A stretch of 64,000 nucleotides of DNA from the NCBI GenBank assembly GCA_902549785.1, contig CACCWT010000002.1, positions 1 through 64,000 of the forward strand. The letters run 5' to 3'. This document shows, piece by piece, positions 19,336 through 27,364 of this stretch. Each line of letters opens with the position of its first letter. Positions within the stretch are counted from its first letter, which is position 1. Under the pieces are notes generated by a model that ran no database searches, was not told the DNA's origin, and worked only from the letters and a program-made list of their open reading frames with translations. Both the position numbers and the translations under genes were made by a program. This DNA is from an uncultured Pelagibacteraceae bacterium (lineage in GTDB: Bacteria; Pseudomonadota; Alphaproteobacteria; Pelagibacterales; Pelagibacteraceae).

Positions 19336-19593
19336 ATGAACTTTGTTGGAACAACAACATATCAAGGAACTAAAAAAGATGCAGATGAATTATACAGTAT
19401 ATTTAAAGATGATCTTGCAAAATGCACGTCATCATTTGAATGGGCACACATTCGTGAAGGTAAAGTGATTTTTATTGCAAATGTCACTGATGAAGAAAAA
19501 TTTTATGCCTTATTTGAAGATCAAAGATCTAAAGACTGGAACGCAAAGTTTAATGCTAAAGATGAAGCTTGGAAACTTGAGAAAATAATGTAA
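19336..19593 (+). CDS. Conserved-looking hypothetical protein (85 aa)
   Basis: A soluble, mixed-charge 85-residue protein beginning MNFVGTTTYQGTKKDADELY and containing SSFEWAHIREGKVIFIANV. I do not recognise the family. Translation is well supported: the purine-rich stretch AAAGGGA lies six bases before the ATG, one of the better ribosome sites here. No signal peptide and no membrane helix. A 16-base inverted repeat follows directly after the stop. The compact alternation of helix and strand suggests a single small domain. Confidence 0.7.
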   Translation: MNFVGTTTYQGTKKDADELYSIFKDDLAKCTSSFEWAHIREGKVIFIANVTDEEKFYALFEDQRSKDWNAKFNAKDEAWKLEKIM

Positions 19594-19609
19594 CTAGTTC
19601 CCAAACTAG
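19594..19609 (+). terminator. Short perfect hairpin just after the stop codon
   Basis: CTAGTTcccaAACTAG begins on the base after the stop of the 85-residue gene: a six-base-pair stem with a four-base loop. It is followed by only a weak T-run (ACCTTTT). It could be a weak terminator or an RNA-end stabiliser. The short stem makes chance a real alternative. Confidence 0.3.
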
Positions 19610-19680
19610 ACCTTTTGAGATAAATTTAATAGCCATTTTTAAAGTAATTAGACTCATGGTTCAGGATTTGGTAATCTTGG

Positions 19681-19848
19681 ATGATGGATCAACTAATACC
19701 TGTAGTGTACATGATAGGAGTTCTATTGTTGGTTCTACCTGCTTTTTTACAATCTAATTCTAAATTAAAGCAATTGTTAACTAATTTTACTATTTGGATT
19801 ATCATAGTGCTTATAATTTTAACTTTTATTTATTTATTTAAGGATTAA
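19681..19848 (+). CDS. Small two-helix membrane protein (55 aa)
   Basis: ATG at 19681 (or 19684), stop TAA at 19846-19848. The product has two hydrophobic helices, LIPVVYMIGVLLLVLPAFL and FTIWIIIVLIILTFIYLF, joined by the polar linker QSNSKLKQLL. Its stop overlaps the start of the alginate-lyase-like gene in a TAATG arrangement, strong support for coupled translation. The helix-linker-helix pattern is reminiscent of the N-terminal anchor of alphaproteobacterial clan AA aspartic proteases, here without the protease domain; that is from memory and uncertain. Confidence 0.5.
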   Translation: MMDQLIPVVYMIGVLLLVLPAFLQSNSKLKQLLTNFTIWIIIVLIILTFIYLFKD

Positions 19849-21092
19849 TGAAAAAACTTTTAGGGATAGTGGTTCTGGTTTTGTTGTGGAGCGGGAGTGC
19901 TTTTTCCAAAACGATAAATAGTTATGAAGATCTAGACTTAACTTCTAAACCTAAAAAGGTTTTATCAAAAAGCAAAACAAAAGCTTTATGGAATGCTTTC
20001 AGCAAAGCAAAAGAGTGTTTTGAACACCCAACTTATGGCGAAGGTTTTGGATATAAATTAACTAAACAAAAAGAAGATTATTTCATTAAAAAAGAATGGA
20101 TTACTCCCTTTTATAAACTGTCTGATGAAGACAAACATAAGATAAGTTTAAGTAGAGCACCAAAACCACTTGAGAAAATAAAATTAGATGAAAGTTACGG
20201 TGAAGAATTAGAAGAAGCTAATTTTGCAATAAATTATTTTCAAGAGGCAGCATATGTAGGAAGAGCTAGCAATAATGAAGAAAATATCAATAAAATTAAA
20301 GCGGTATTATTAGATTGGGCTCAAAAAGATGCTTTAAGAAAAGGTATCAATGTTTCTTGGGGTAAAAAACCTGTGGATTGGCAAATGATGGTACTAATAA
20401 ATTCAATCTTAACAACTACAGCTGTTATCGCTGACAAGTTAGATGCAGAGGAAAGAAAAATTTTAGGACCTTGGTTAAATAATTTAGTAAAAAAAGTTGC
20501 TAAAAGTAGATGGAAGGATAGGCAAGATAATAAAGCTTATCTAACTTCTTATATTACAATGATTTGGGGATTAATGATCAATGATTTGAAAGCTGTCCAG
20601 CATTCAATTGATGTGGTTAAGCTTGCCATTAATGATATGAGACCAGACGGTAGTTTTCCTATTGATACTCAAAGAAGTGGTATGGGATTAAAATATAATG
20701 CTGATAGTTATGGATATCTATTAATGATGGCATCTCTTTTAAAGGATACTACAGAACAAGATTTATTTAAATATAATGTAGATGATCGAAGTCTACATAA
20801 CGGGGCAGATTTTGTAATCAAAGGTATAATGGATCCCTCTAAAACAAATCAAATCTATGCAATCTCGTGTCCAGGTGGGGGTGATCGATGGGGATCAATT
20901 GAAAAACCTTCAAAAAGTTTTATAAAATCTTCAACTTATTTGATGGTGTATGTAAGTAAATTTCCAGATTATAAAAATTCAGATGTAGTTTTAAAAAAAT
21001 ATAACGATACCTATAATAATAAATATTTACCAAAAATTAAATCTGAGCCTTCTAGAGTTTTCACATTGCACCCAATGTTAATTACAAAATAA
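19848..21092 (+). CDS. Secreted alginate-lyase-like protein (AlgL/PL5 superfamily)
   Basis: 414 residues with a signal peptide (MKKLLGIVVLVLLWSGSAFS, cleavage near 20-21), so periplasmic. The body is helical, fitting an alpha/alpha toroid. The motif PDGSFPIDTQRSGMGLKY keeps Arg276 and Tyr283 at the seven-residue spacing of the catalytic Arg and Tyr of alginate lyases, and Asn228 aligns with the active-site Asn, but the expected His next to it is Lys229. It may cleave polyuronates, or be a descendant with changed chemistry. No other polysaccharide genes are near. Coupled to the preceding small membrane protein. Confidence 0.7.
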   Translation: MKKLLGIVVLVLLWSGSAFSKTINSYEDLDLTSKPKKVLSKSKTKALWNAFSKAKECFEHPTYGEGFGYKLTKQKEDYFIKKEWITPFYKLSDEDKHKISLSRAPKPLEKIKLDESYGEELEEANFAINYFQEAAYVGRASNNEENINKIKAVLLDWAQKDALRKGINVSWGKKPVDWQMMVLINSILTTTAVIADKLDAEERKILGPWLNNLVKKVAKSRWKDRQDNKAYLTSYITMIWGLMINDLKAVQHSIDVVKLAINDMRPDGSFPIDTQRSGMGLKYNADSYGYLLMMASLLKDTTEQDLFKYNVDDRSLHNGADFVIKGIMDPSKTNQIYAISCPGGGDRWGSIEKPSKSFIKSSTYLMVYVSKFPDYKNSDVVLKKYNDTYNNKYLPKIKSEPSRVFTLHPMLITK

Positions 21093-21126
21093 AATGAAAA
21101 AACTTTTAAGGATCATAATTCAGTGT

Positions 21127-21165
21127 TATAGGATTTTATAGGATAACTCGATAATAACTCGATAA
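21127..21165. repeat. Short tandem direct repeats
   Basis: Two adjoining tandem repeats lie in the 102-base gap between the alginate-lyase-like gene and the next small gene: TATAGGATTT followed by TATAGGATAA (10-base period), then TAACTCGATAA twice in a row (11-base period, 21144-21165). They may be a binding site for a regulator that contacts successive turns, or simple slippage products. Confidence 0.6.
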
Positions 21166-21194
21166 TGAAGAGATAAAACAAGGATTGAAGTAGT

Positions 21195-21422
21195 TTGAAC
21201 AAAGAAAACGCAAGTAAACTGTGGAAAATTATTCAGGAAGCTGGTGATTATTTACAAGGACAACTTCCAGATCATCCTAATCATCCTAAAGGCAGAAATC
21301 CTTATGCACATGTCGCAATTTGCGTAAAGAGTAAATTTAATGCAAGTTATAAAGATATTGAGGATGAAAAATTTGATGAAATAGTAAATTATATAAATTT
21401 CCTTAAAGAAAATCCTAGCTAA
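21195..21422 (+). CDS. Small conserved-looking protein, unknown function (75 aa)
   Basis: Starts at TTG 21195 with the weak purine run AGGATTGAAG upstream and ends just before the convergent threonine aldolase. It is soluble, with a proline-rich centre (QLPDHPNHPKGRNPYAHV) and a C-terminal block KFNASYKDIEDEKFDEIVNYI. The latter resembles a motif at the C-terminal end of some phage antirepressor-like proteins (a basic-F-S-Y-K-D-I pattern), from memory only. I do not assign a function. Confidence 0.55.
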   Translation: MNKENASKLWKIIQEAGDYLQGQLPDHPNHPKGRNPYAHVAICVKSKFNASYKDIEDEKFDEIVNYINFLKENPS

Positions 21423-21423
21423 A

Positions 21424-22470
21424 TTAAGATTTAATTATATTTAAAAATGATTCTACATCCTCTGGACGAGTATTCCAGGCAGCAACTAATCTAACGGCTT
21501 TATCTTCCCACTCATCATCGTTAATTTTGTAACCATGCGAATTAAATTGATCAATTATATTTTTTGGTATTTTGACAAAAACTTCATTTGCATCTGTTGG
21601 GTAAGCTAATTCAATATTTTTGTGCTTCAGCAAACCTTGGCTTAATTTTTTCCCCATAGCATTTGCATGCTTTGCATTTTTTAACCATACCTCATTTGAG
21701 ATATAAGCATCTAATTGTGCTGATACAAAACGCATCTTTGAGAGTAAATGACCTGCTCTTTTCATTAAAAAAGCTAAATTTCCAACTAACTCTGGTTTAA
21801 AAAAGATAATGGCTTCTGCTGCTAGGCATCCATTTTTAGTTGCTCCAAATGACAGTACATCAATTCCAGACTTCCATGTCATTTCTGCTGGAGTACAGTT
21901 TAATGAAACTAATGCATTTGCAAATCTTGCACCATCCATATGAATATTTAGATCATGTTTATGAGTAATCTCTGATATTTTTTTTATTTCATCTAAATTG
22001 TAAGCAACACCTGTTTCACATAATTGGGTAATACTTACTGATGAGGGTTGAGTATGATGTACCACACCTTTTCCAGAGATGTTTCTATCTAGTTCTTCTG
22101 CTATTATTTTTCCATTATTACCCTCCAGATTAACTAACTTTGCACCTCCAGTATAAAATTCGGGAGCTCCACATTCATCAACATTTATATGGGAAAGTCT
22201 ATGGCAATAAATATTTCCAAAAGAAGGAGTCATAGTTGATAAAGCTAAAGCATTAGCTGCTGTTCCTGATGCTGTTGGAAATACTATAACCTCTTTTTCA
22301 AATATTTCTGAAAATTTGTTTTGCAAGTTTTTCGACAGCTCATCATTACCATATGGAGTTTTGTCATCCTCATTAGCTTTAAGAAGTGCATTTAAGACTT
22401 CTGGACATGCACCTGTAACGTTATCTGAAGCAAATTTTACTCTTTCTCTTTTTGTTTTTATCTGATTCAC
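21424..22470 (-). CDS. ltaE: Low-specificity L-threonine aldolase
   Basis: PLP enzyme that splits L-threonine (or allo-threonine) into glycine and acetaldehyde. 348 residues: FASDNVTGACPEV at the start, TASGTAANALAL, IHMDGARFANAL, and the PLP lysine Lys212 in SFGATKNGC. The start is a GTG two bases after the amidinotransferase stop, so the two are one transcript. Because the neighbouring enzyme consumes glycine, supply of glycine is a plausible role; serving serine/threonine catabolism is the alternative. Confidence 0.88.
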   Translation of the reverse strand: MNQIKTKRERVKFASDNVTGACPEVLNALLKANEDDKTPYGNDELSKNLQNKFSEIFEKEVIVFPTASGTAANALALSTMTPSFGNIYCHRLSHINVDECGAPEFYTGGAKLVNLEGNNGKIIAEELDRNISGKGVVHHTQPSSVSITQLCETGVAYNLDEIKKISEITHKHDLNIHMDGARFANALVSLNCTPAEMTWKSGIDVLSFGATKNGCLAAEAIIFFKPELVGNLAFLMKRAGHLLSKMRFVSAQLDAYISNEVWLKNAKHANAMGKKLSQGLLKHKNIELAYPTDANEVFVKIPKNIIDQFNSHGYKINDDEWEDKAVRLVAAWNTRPEDVESFLNIIKS

Positions 22471-22472
22471 AA

Positions 22473-23588
22473 TTATTGCTTTGGAAAATAATCTTTTAAT
22501 TCACCTTCTCTATAAACATCTGCTGTACAACAATGTAATCCACCTCCAAATGCATAAGCGTCTCTAAGCTCAACAGGAACAACCTCCATGCCTAATTTAT
22601 CTAGTTGTTCTGCTTGGTATACTTCACTTTTTTCTACACATACAGTTTTAGGATCTAAAACTAAAACATTCATTGATAGCCATGTTGAAGAGTAACATAG
22701 AGGTGGGGGTTCGTTGTGTGCAGGTTGAGCACTATCAATAATTTCCCATCCGTTATTTTCAAACAATTTTCTTTGCTCTTTAGGAAGCCTTCTTTGAGGA
22801 TTGTTAATTATTAATCCCTCCTTGATAGGTGTAAAAGTTGCATCTATATGAATTGGATAAGGATCACCTGGAAAATTAACAGCATGAACCCTGTGATCTT
22901 TATAATGTCTTTTTAACCAATCAATTCCTTTTAAATTTGTTGTAAAACCATGTTGTACTACTAAATCTTTACCAAATCTTAGAACGTCAGCAGCATCAAA
23001 TAATGGCTCCTCTTCAGTGGTTACAAAATATTTATTTTCTGTCCATTCCAGTCTTTTTTGAATTCCTATTTTATCTGATAAGTAATCTTCTCTGTAATCC
23101 TCATCTGTTAATCTAGGTTTAGGAGCAGATTCATGTCTCATATTTGGATCTAAATTATAATATTGCTTTAAAAGTGGTCGGTAACATAGATATTCAAACC
23201 ATCGGCAACGATAACTCATGGTAGCCTCTAAAATTTCATTACCAACAGTTAGCAAAACATCTCTTGGGGGCATACATCCAAACATTGTTTCTGCTTCCCA
23301 ATCTGGTGTTGATGTTTTTTGATTGAAATCAATTGGGTCTGGTCTATCAACTTTAATTCCTCTTTTTCTTAAAATATCTGAGAAATCATCTAAAAGTTGA
23401 TTTGCTTTATCTACGGTATCTTTTGTTCGTGGTCCAAATTGACCTCTCATATCGCTATCTTCAGGAACCTTTGCGTCTAATGCTGGCTCAGGAGCTGGAA
23501 TGCACGTACCATCTGCTTTTCCTACTATAACATGTTTCAATGGATCCCACTCATTCCAACTATTAACAATTATTTTTTCATCACTCAT
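22473..23588 (-). CDS. Arginine:glycine amidinotransferase-like enzyme
   Basis: 371 residues, close to vertebrate and bacterial glycine amidinotransferases. Visible signatures are the Asp of FDAADVLRFG, PIHIDATF near residue 244 (His/Asp), LSMNVLVLD, and the C-terminal catalytic cysteine Cys353 in GGGLHCCTADV. The known reaction moves the amidino group of arginine to glycine, giving guanidinoacetate and ornithine; other acceptors are known in this family. It lies between an EamA transporter and threonine aldolase with one- and two-base gaps, so the three are probably one operon. Acceptor specificity is inferred. Confidence 0.85.
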   Translation of the reverse strand: MSDEKIIVNSWNEWDPLKHVIVGKADGTCIPAPEPALDAKVPEDSDMRGQFGPRTKDTVDKANQLLDDFSDILRKRGIKVDRPDPIDFNQKTSTPDWEAETMFGCMPPRDVLLTVGNEILEATMSYRCRWFEYLCYRPLLKQYYNLDPNMRHESAPKPRLTDEDYREDYLSDKIGIQKRLEWTENKYFVTTEEEPLFDAADVLRFGKDLVVQHGFTTNLKGIDWLKRHYKDHRVHAVNFPGDPYPIHIDATFTPIKEGLIINNPQRRLPKEQRKLFENNGWEIIDSAQPAHNEPPPLCYSSTWLSMNVLVLDPKTVCVEKSEVYQAEQLDKLGMEVVPVELRDAYAFGGGLHCCTADVYREGELKDYFPKQ

Positions 23589-23589
23589 A

Positions 23590-24495
23590 CTAATTTAAAC
23601 CTATAAATCTTCTATTTGATTGCATTATTAAACTATAATAGAAAATTGACATAAAAATAAAAAACCCACCAATTATAGTATTTGTTGATGGTACTTCATT
23701 AATTCCAAGCCATGGCAACCATACCCAAAAAATACCACCTATGACCTCAGTTAAAGACAGTAAAGTTAGATCTGCAGCAGGAATGTTTTTAGATCCAATT
23801 GAATATAAGATCAAACCCAAGCAAACTAGAGTTCCATGAGTTGCAAATAAAGCTTCATTTTTACCAGTAGATAAAAAGCTAGCGCCATTACTCATAAGCA
23901 TCACTGCAGAAAACAAAAAACAAAATAATCCAGCCAATGCAACAGTGGTAAATTTTGGTGTTTCTTTTCTCCATCTAAGTGAAACTGAAAAAATTGAGAA
24001 ACCCAGTGCAGAGGTAAGTCCAAATACAAGTCCAAGCAAAGTATTTTGTTCTGAATTATCAAAAGCCATTATACATATACCAGCTGCAGCTACTATTATT
24101 GCAACCCACACTGTTAAAGAGATTTTTTCTTTTAGGAATAAAAAACCTAACAAAGCAGTTATAAATGGCATAGCAGCAAGACAAAGCAATGTTATAGCTG
24201 CAGTAGTATTAGTTATAGACCATATGAATGTAATCATTGCAGTTCCTAAGCCAATTCCTCCTACAACGCCAGATATACCTACCTTGAAATAGTTTTTGTA
24301 AAAGTCTTTTCCCTCCTCAAGAAATAAATACATATTTAGTAAAAGAAAAATAACTAACCCTCTAGTAAATAAATATTGCCATGGAACTGTCTCCGGCTGA
24401 TCGATGTGTCTTACAACATAAGGGCCAAATGACCAAAAAACTCCAGCTATTAGGACAATTGGAATGGCTACTTTTGGATTTTTTAAATCAAGCAT
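23590..24495 (-). CDS. EamA/DMT-superfamily transporter
   Basis: 301 residues with ten hydrophobic segments and two EamA repeats (first ending LLGFLFLKEKISLTVWVA, second containing LLSLTEVIGGIFWVWLPWL). It is the first gene of a three-gene minus-strand operon with the amidinotransferase (one base after its stop) and threonine aldolase. It may export guanidino compounds or ornithine, or import an amino acid; this is inference from gene order. Divergent from the Fe-S scaffold gene with 77 bases between. Confidence 0.82.
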   Translation of the reverse strand: MLDLKNPKVAIPIVLIAGVFWSFGPYVVRHIDQPETVPWQYLFTRGLVIFLLLNMYLFLEEGKDFYKNYFKVGISGVVGGIGLGTAMITFIWSITNTTAAITLLCLAAMPFITALLGFLFLKEKISLTVWVAIIVAAAGICIMAFDNSEQNTLLGLVFGLTSALGFSIFSVSLRWRKETPKFTTVALAGLFCFLFSAVMLMSNGASFLSTGKNEALFATHGTLVCLGLILYSIGSKNIPAADLTLLSLTEVIGGIFWVWLPWLGINEVPSTNTIIGGFFIFMSIFYYSLIMQSNRRFIGLN

Positions 24496-24572
24496 GTGCT
24501 ATTTTTTTATTTAAGAAGTAAGAAAATATAAATATAAATTTATATAATAACAATCAAATAAAATTTAGATTA

Positions 24573-24968
24573 ATGGATATTAATATTTTAAAATTAGCTT
24601 CAGATACCAAAAATAACAAATATATTGGAAACTGTACTCATTCAACAAAGTTCAAAAGTAAGATTTGTGGAGACGAGATTGAAATTTTTTTAATTATAAA
24701 AGATAATATGATTAAAGATTTTACCTATCAATCTCAATCTTGTATATATTGCAATGCATCAGCTAATATAGCTTCAAAAAATTTTAAAAGAAAAAGTAAA
24801 AGCAAAATTAAAAATTTTTTAAAATTATTAGAACAGTTTAATGATAAAGAAAACATTTTATTTCCTAATGAATGGAAAGATTTTAAAAAAATTTTTAATA
24901 AAAAAAATTTTGCTAGGAAAGATTGTATAACATTGCCAATTGAAGCTTTAAAAAAAATAATTGAATAA
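24573..24968 (+). CDS. NifU-like iron-sulfur cluster scaffold protein
   Basis: 131 residues resembling IscU/NifU N-terminal scaffolds used to assemble Fe-S clusters in the cytosol. Cluster-ligand-like residues are present: the Cys of SKICGDEIEIFL, and the pair in QSCIYCNASANIAS. It matches an alphaproteobacterial group of stand-alone scaffold-like proteins rather than canonical IscU. Unlike true IscU it lacks the LPPVK chaperone motif. It has no isc/suf neighbours here. It ends directly before the HPP gene (stop then ATG), so they are coupled. Confidence 0.72.
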   Translation: MDINILKLASDTKNNKYIGNCTHSTKFKSKICGDEIEIFLIIKDNMIKDFTYQSQSCIYCNASANIASKNFKRKSKSKIKNFLKLLEQFNDKENILFPNEWKDFKKIFNKKNFARKDCITLPIEALKKIIE

Positions 24969-25430
24969 ATGACAAAAGATAAAATTTATAAGTCACTTTT
25001 AGCAGCTTTATTTTCTACAATAACAATTGGTATTTTAACATTATTAACCTATAAGACCAATTTTGGTCTTTTTTTAATTGCTTCATTTGGATCTTCAATG
25101 GTTCTTTTGTACGGCTATCCTGAAAGTCCTTTTGCTAAACCAAAAAATATATTATTTGGTCACTTGGTAACTTCAGCAATTGGAATTTTATTTTATAATT
25201 ACATTCCCTTACCTATTTATATCTTAATACCTTTAGCTGTAGGTTTTGGAGTTGGGTTAATGATATTTTTAGATGTAACTCATCCACCTGCAGGTGGAAA
25301 CCCCATTATAGTCATATTAGGGTCAGTATCGTTTGAATATCTTTTGTCACCAATATTAACTGGATGTCTGATAATAATAGTATTTGGAATTCTTCTAAAT
25401 AAATTTGTTGCTCAAAAGAAATATCCTTAA
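24969..25430 (+). CDS. HPP-family integral membrane protein
   Basis: 153 residues with about five membrane helices and the family signature DVTHPPAGGNPIIVI containing the His-Pro-Pro that names the family. FGSSMVLLYGYPESPFAKPKN at about 35-55 is also typical (shown in part). Members are associated with nitrite uptake in chloroplasts and unknown roles in bacteria. The gene starts directly after the Fe-S scaffold gene. About 97 bases follow before the formate dehydrogenase gene. Confidence 0.82.
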   Translation: MTKDKIYKSLLAALFSTITIGILTLLTYKTNFGLFLIASFGSSMVLLYGYPESPFAKPKNILFGHLVTSAIGILFYNYIPLPIYILIPLAVGFGVGLMIFLDVTHPPAGGNPIIVILGSVSFEYLLSPILTGCLIIIVFGILLNKFVAQKKYP

Positions 25431-25517
25431 CATTTACTATTCATTTGATTGATGTTCCAATTGTGCTAGACTTGGTTTAGAAAATATCTATAGAGAGAGA
25501 TTTTAAACTTAAATATT

Positions 25518-25523
25518 AGGAGA
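25518..25523 (+). promoter_or_regulatory. Strong ribosome binding site for formate dehydrogenase
   Basis: AGGAGA lies five bases before the ATG at 25528. Most genes in this window have no visible Shine-Dalgarno sequence, so this one suggests high translation of formate dehydrogenase. Confidence 0.6.
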
Positions 25524-25527
25524 TAAA

Positions 25528-26727
25528 ATGAAAGTACTTTGTGTGTTATATGATGATCCTAAAGGTGGTATGCCTAAGTCTTATGCCTTATCAGATCTTC
25601 CAAAACTAGAAAAATACCCTGATGGAATGACTTTGCCAAGTCCAAAAGGTAGAGATTTTACACCAGGAGAATTGCTAGGCTGTGTATCTGGAGAATTAGG
25701 ATTAAGAAAATTTTTGGAAAGTAATGGCCATGAACTAATTGTAACTAATAGTAAAGATGGAGAAGGATGTGAGGCTGATAAACATATTGTAGATGCGGAT
25801 ATAGTAATCTCACAACCATTCTTTCCTTATTATTTAACTAAAGAGAGAATTGCAAAAGCAAAAAATTTAAAAATGGCAGTCACTGCAGGAATTGGGTCAG
25901 ACCACGTAGATCTACAAGCAGCAATGGATAATAAAATTGATGTTGTAGAGGTCACATTCTGTAACTCAAGATCAGTTGCTGAACATATTGTAATGATGAT
26001 TGTATCTTTGGTAAGAGATTACCATAATCAACATAGAATAGTTAATGAAGGCGGTTGGAACATTGCAGATGCTGTGCAAAGATCCTATGACGTTGAGGGA
26101 ATGCATATTGGAACTGTTGCAGCTGGAAGAATTGGACTAGATGCTTTAAGAAAAATGAAACCTTTCGATGTTCATCTTCATTACTTTGATAGACATAGAT
26201 TACCTGAATCAGTAGAAAAAGAATTAAATTTAACTTTTCATGAAACAGTAGAGTCAATGGTTAAAGTTTGTGATGTGGTAACTATAAACTGTCCACTACA
26301 CCCTGAAACAGAAAATTTATTTGATGATGCAATGATTAGCAAAATGAAAAAAGGTGCATACATTGTAAATACTGCTAGAGGTAAAATTTGTAACAGAGAC
26401 GCAATTGCTAAAGCGTTAAAAAGTGGTCAATTAAGTGGATACGCTGGTGATGTATGGTTTCCACAACCAGCACCAAATGATCATGTTTGGAGAACAATGC
26501 CAAATCATGGAATGACGCCTCATACTTCTGGAACTTCTCTTTCAGCGCAAGCTAGATATGCTGATGGTGTTAGAGAGATTTTGGAATGTTTCTTTGAAGG
26601 TCGTGAAATACGTAACCAATACCTAATTGTTAAGGATGGACAATTAGCAGGTATGGGTGCACATTCTTACAGTAAAGGAAGCGCCACTGGCGGTTCTGAA
26701 GAAGCGGCAAAATATCAAAAAAAATAG
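25528..26727 (+). CDS. fdh: NAD-dependent formate dehydrogenase
   Basis: 399 residues, collinear with Pseudomonas sp. 101 formate dehydrogenase: the start KVLCVLYDDP, GELLGCVSGELGLRKFLE, ITAGIGSDHVDLQAA (here VTAGIG), the NAD fold TVAAGRIGLDAL, the catalytic pair Arg284 (NTARGKICN) and His332 (MTPHTSGTS), and the C-terminal SKGSATGGSEEAAKYQ. It oxidises formate to CO2 with NAD, the last step of one-carbon oxidation and an energy source for SAR11-type cells. It needs no metal. Single gene with a good ribosome site, followed by a hairpin and msrA. Confidence 0.95.
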   Translation: MKVLCVLYDDPKGGMPKSYALSDLPKLEKYPDGMTLPSPKGRDFTPGELLGCVSGELGLRKFLESNGHELIVTNSKDGEGCEADKHIVDADIVISQPFFPYYLTKERIAKAKNLKMAVTAGIGSDHVDLQAAMDNKIDVVEVTFCNSRSVAEHIVMMIVSLVRDYHNQHRIVNEGGWNIADAVQRSYDVEGMHIGTVAAGRIGLDALRKMKPFDVHLHYFDRHRLPESVEKELNLTFHETVESMVKVCDVVTINCPLHPETENLFDDAMISKMKKGAYIVNTARGKICNRDAIAKALKSGQLSGYAGDVWFPQPAPNDHVWRTMPNHGMTPHTSGTSLSAQARYADGVREILECFFEGREIRNQYLIVKDGQLAGMGAHSYSKGSATGGSEEAAKYQKK

Positions 26728-26743
26728 AGTTTTAAATACAAAT

Positions 26744-26787
26744 CATTAAAGGTAAGCTATGAATTTACCAGATAGCTACCTTTAATG
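26744..26787 (+). promoter_or_regulatory. Hairpin that includes the msrA start codon
   Basis: A 17-base left arm (26744-26760) and 16-base right arm (26772-26787) form 16 base pairs with one bulged A and an 11-base loop. The right arm ends exactly at the ATG of msrA, so the start codon and its upstream ribosome region would be double-stranded in the mRNA. There is no T-run after it, so a terminator of the upstream gene is less likely than a translational control element. Confidence 0.6.
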
Positions 26788-27363
26788 AAAAAATTATTAT
26801 CAATTATTTTCTTATTACTTTCTTCAACGAGCTTTGCAAATTCACCAAATTTTGAAAGAGCTTATTTTGCTGGTGGGTGCTTTTGGTGCATGGAGGAGTC
26901 ATTTGAAAATATTCTTGGTGTTTCAAAAGTTATTTCTGGGTACTCAGGTGGCACTACAGAAAATCCAACTTACAAAGAGGTCACATATGGAAATACAGGT
27001 CATTTTGAAGTTATTGAAGTGATATATGTTCCAGAAGTAGTCAGCTATGAAAAACTTTTAGAAGAATTCTGGGTAAATATCGATCCATTTGATGCTGCAG
27101 GACAGTTTTGTGACAAAGGATATAGTTATAGATCAGTTGCATTTTATCAAAATGAGAAACAAAAAGATTTAATAGAAAATAGTATTAAGGAAATAGAACA
27201 AAAATTTAAAAAAAAAGTCGTAACCTACGTTAGAGAATTTGAAAAATTTTACAAGGCAGAAGCTTTCCATCAAGATTATTACCAAATAAATTTTGTAAAT
27301 TATTTAAGATATAAAAAGGCTTGTAGGCGTGAGGCAACATTAAATAATATTTGGGGGTCTTAA
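26785..27363 (+). CDS. msrA: Peptide methionine-S-sulfoxide reductase MsrA, exported
   Basis: Reduces methionine-S-sulfoxide in proteins. 192 residues: a signal peptide (MKKLLSIIFLLLSSTSFANS) followed by the family core with the catalytic Cys32 in GGCFWCMEESF, then SGYSGGTTENPTY, HFEVIEV, and the C-terminal FYKAEAFHQDYY. Many cellular MsrA lack a leader, so this copy acts in the periplasm or at the membrane. The start codon lies in a strong hairpin (see that entry). It follows formate dehydrogenase and precedes an oxidoreductase by one base. Confidence 0.92.
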   Translation: MKKLLSIIFLLLSSTSFANSPNFERAYFAGGCFWCMEESFENILGVSKVISGYSGGTTENPTYKEVTYGNTGHFEVIEVIYVPEVVSYEKLLEEFWVNIDPFDAAGQFCDKGYSYRSVAFYQNEKQKDLIENSIKEIEQKFKKKVVTYVREFEKFYKAEAFHQDYYQINFVNYLRYKKACRREATLNNIWGS

Positions 27364-27364
27364 A

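Noticed and set aside
21093..21140. Short frame starting ATGAAAAAACTTTTAAGG, very like the start of the preceding alginate-lyase-like gene
   Set aside because: Looks like a duplicated signal-peptide start, but it stops after about 15 codons and many genes here begin MKKLL, so it could be coincidence.
23945..24292. 115-codon open frame antisense to the EamA gene
   Set aside because: Covers a clear transporter gene; no recognisable motif or ribosome site.
25431..25527. Possible riboswitch before formate dehydrogenase
   Set aside because: The 97-base gap has no stem set that I can recognise as a known riboswitch; only a good ribosome site is visible.
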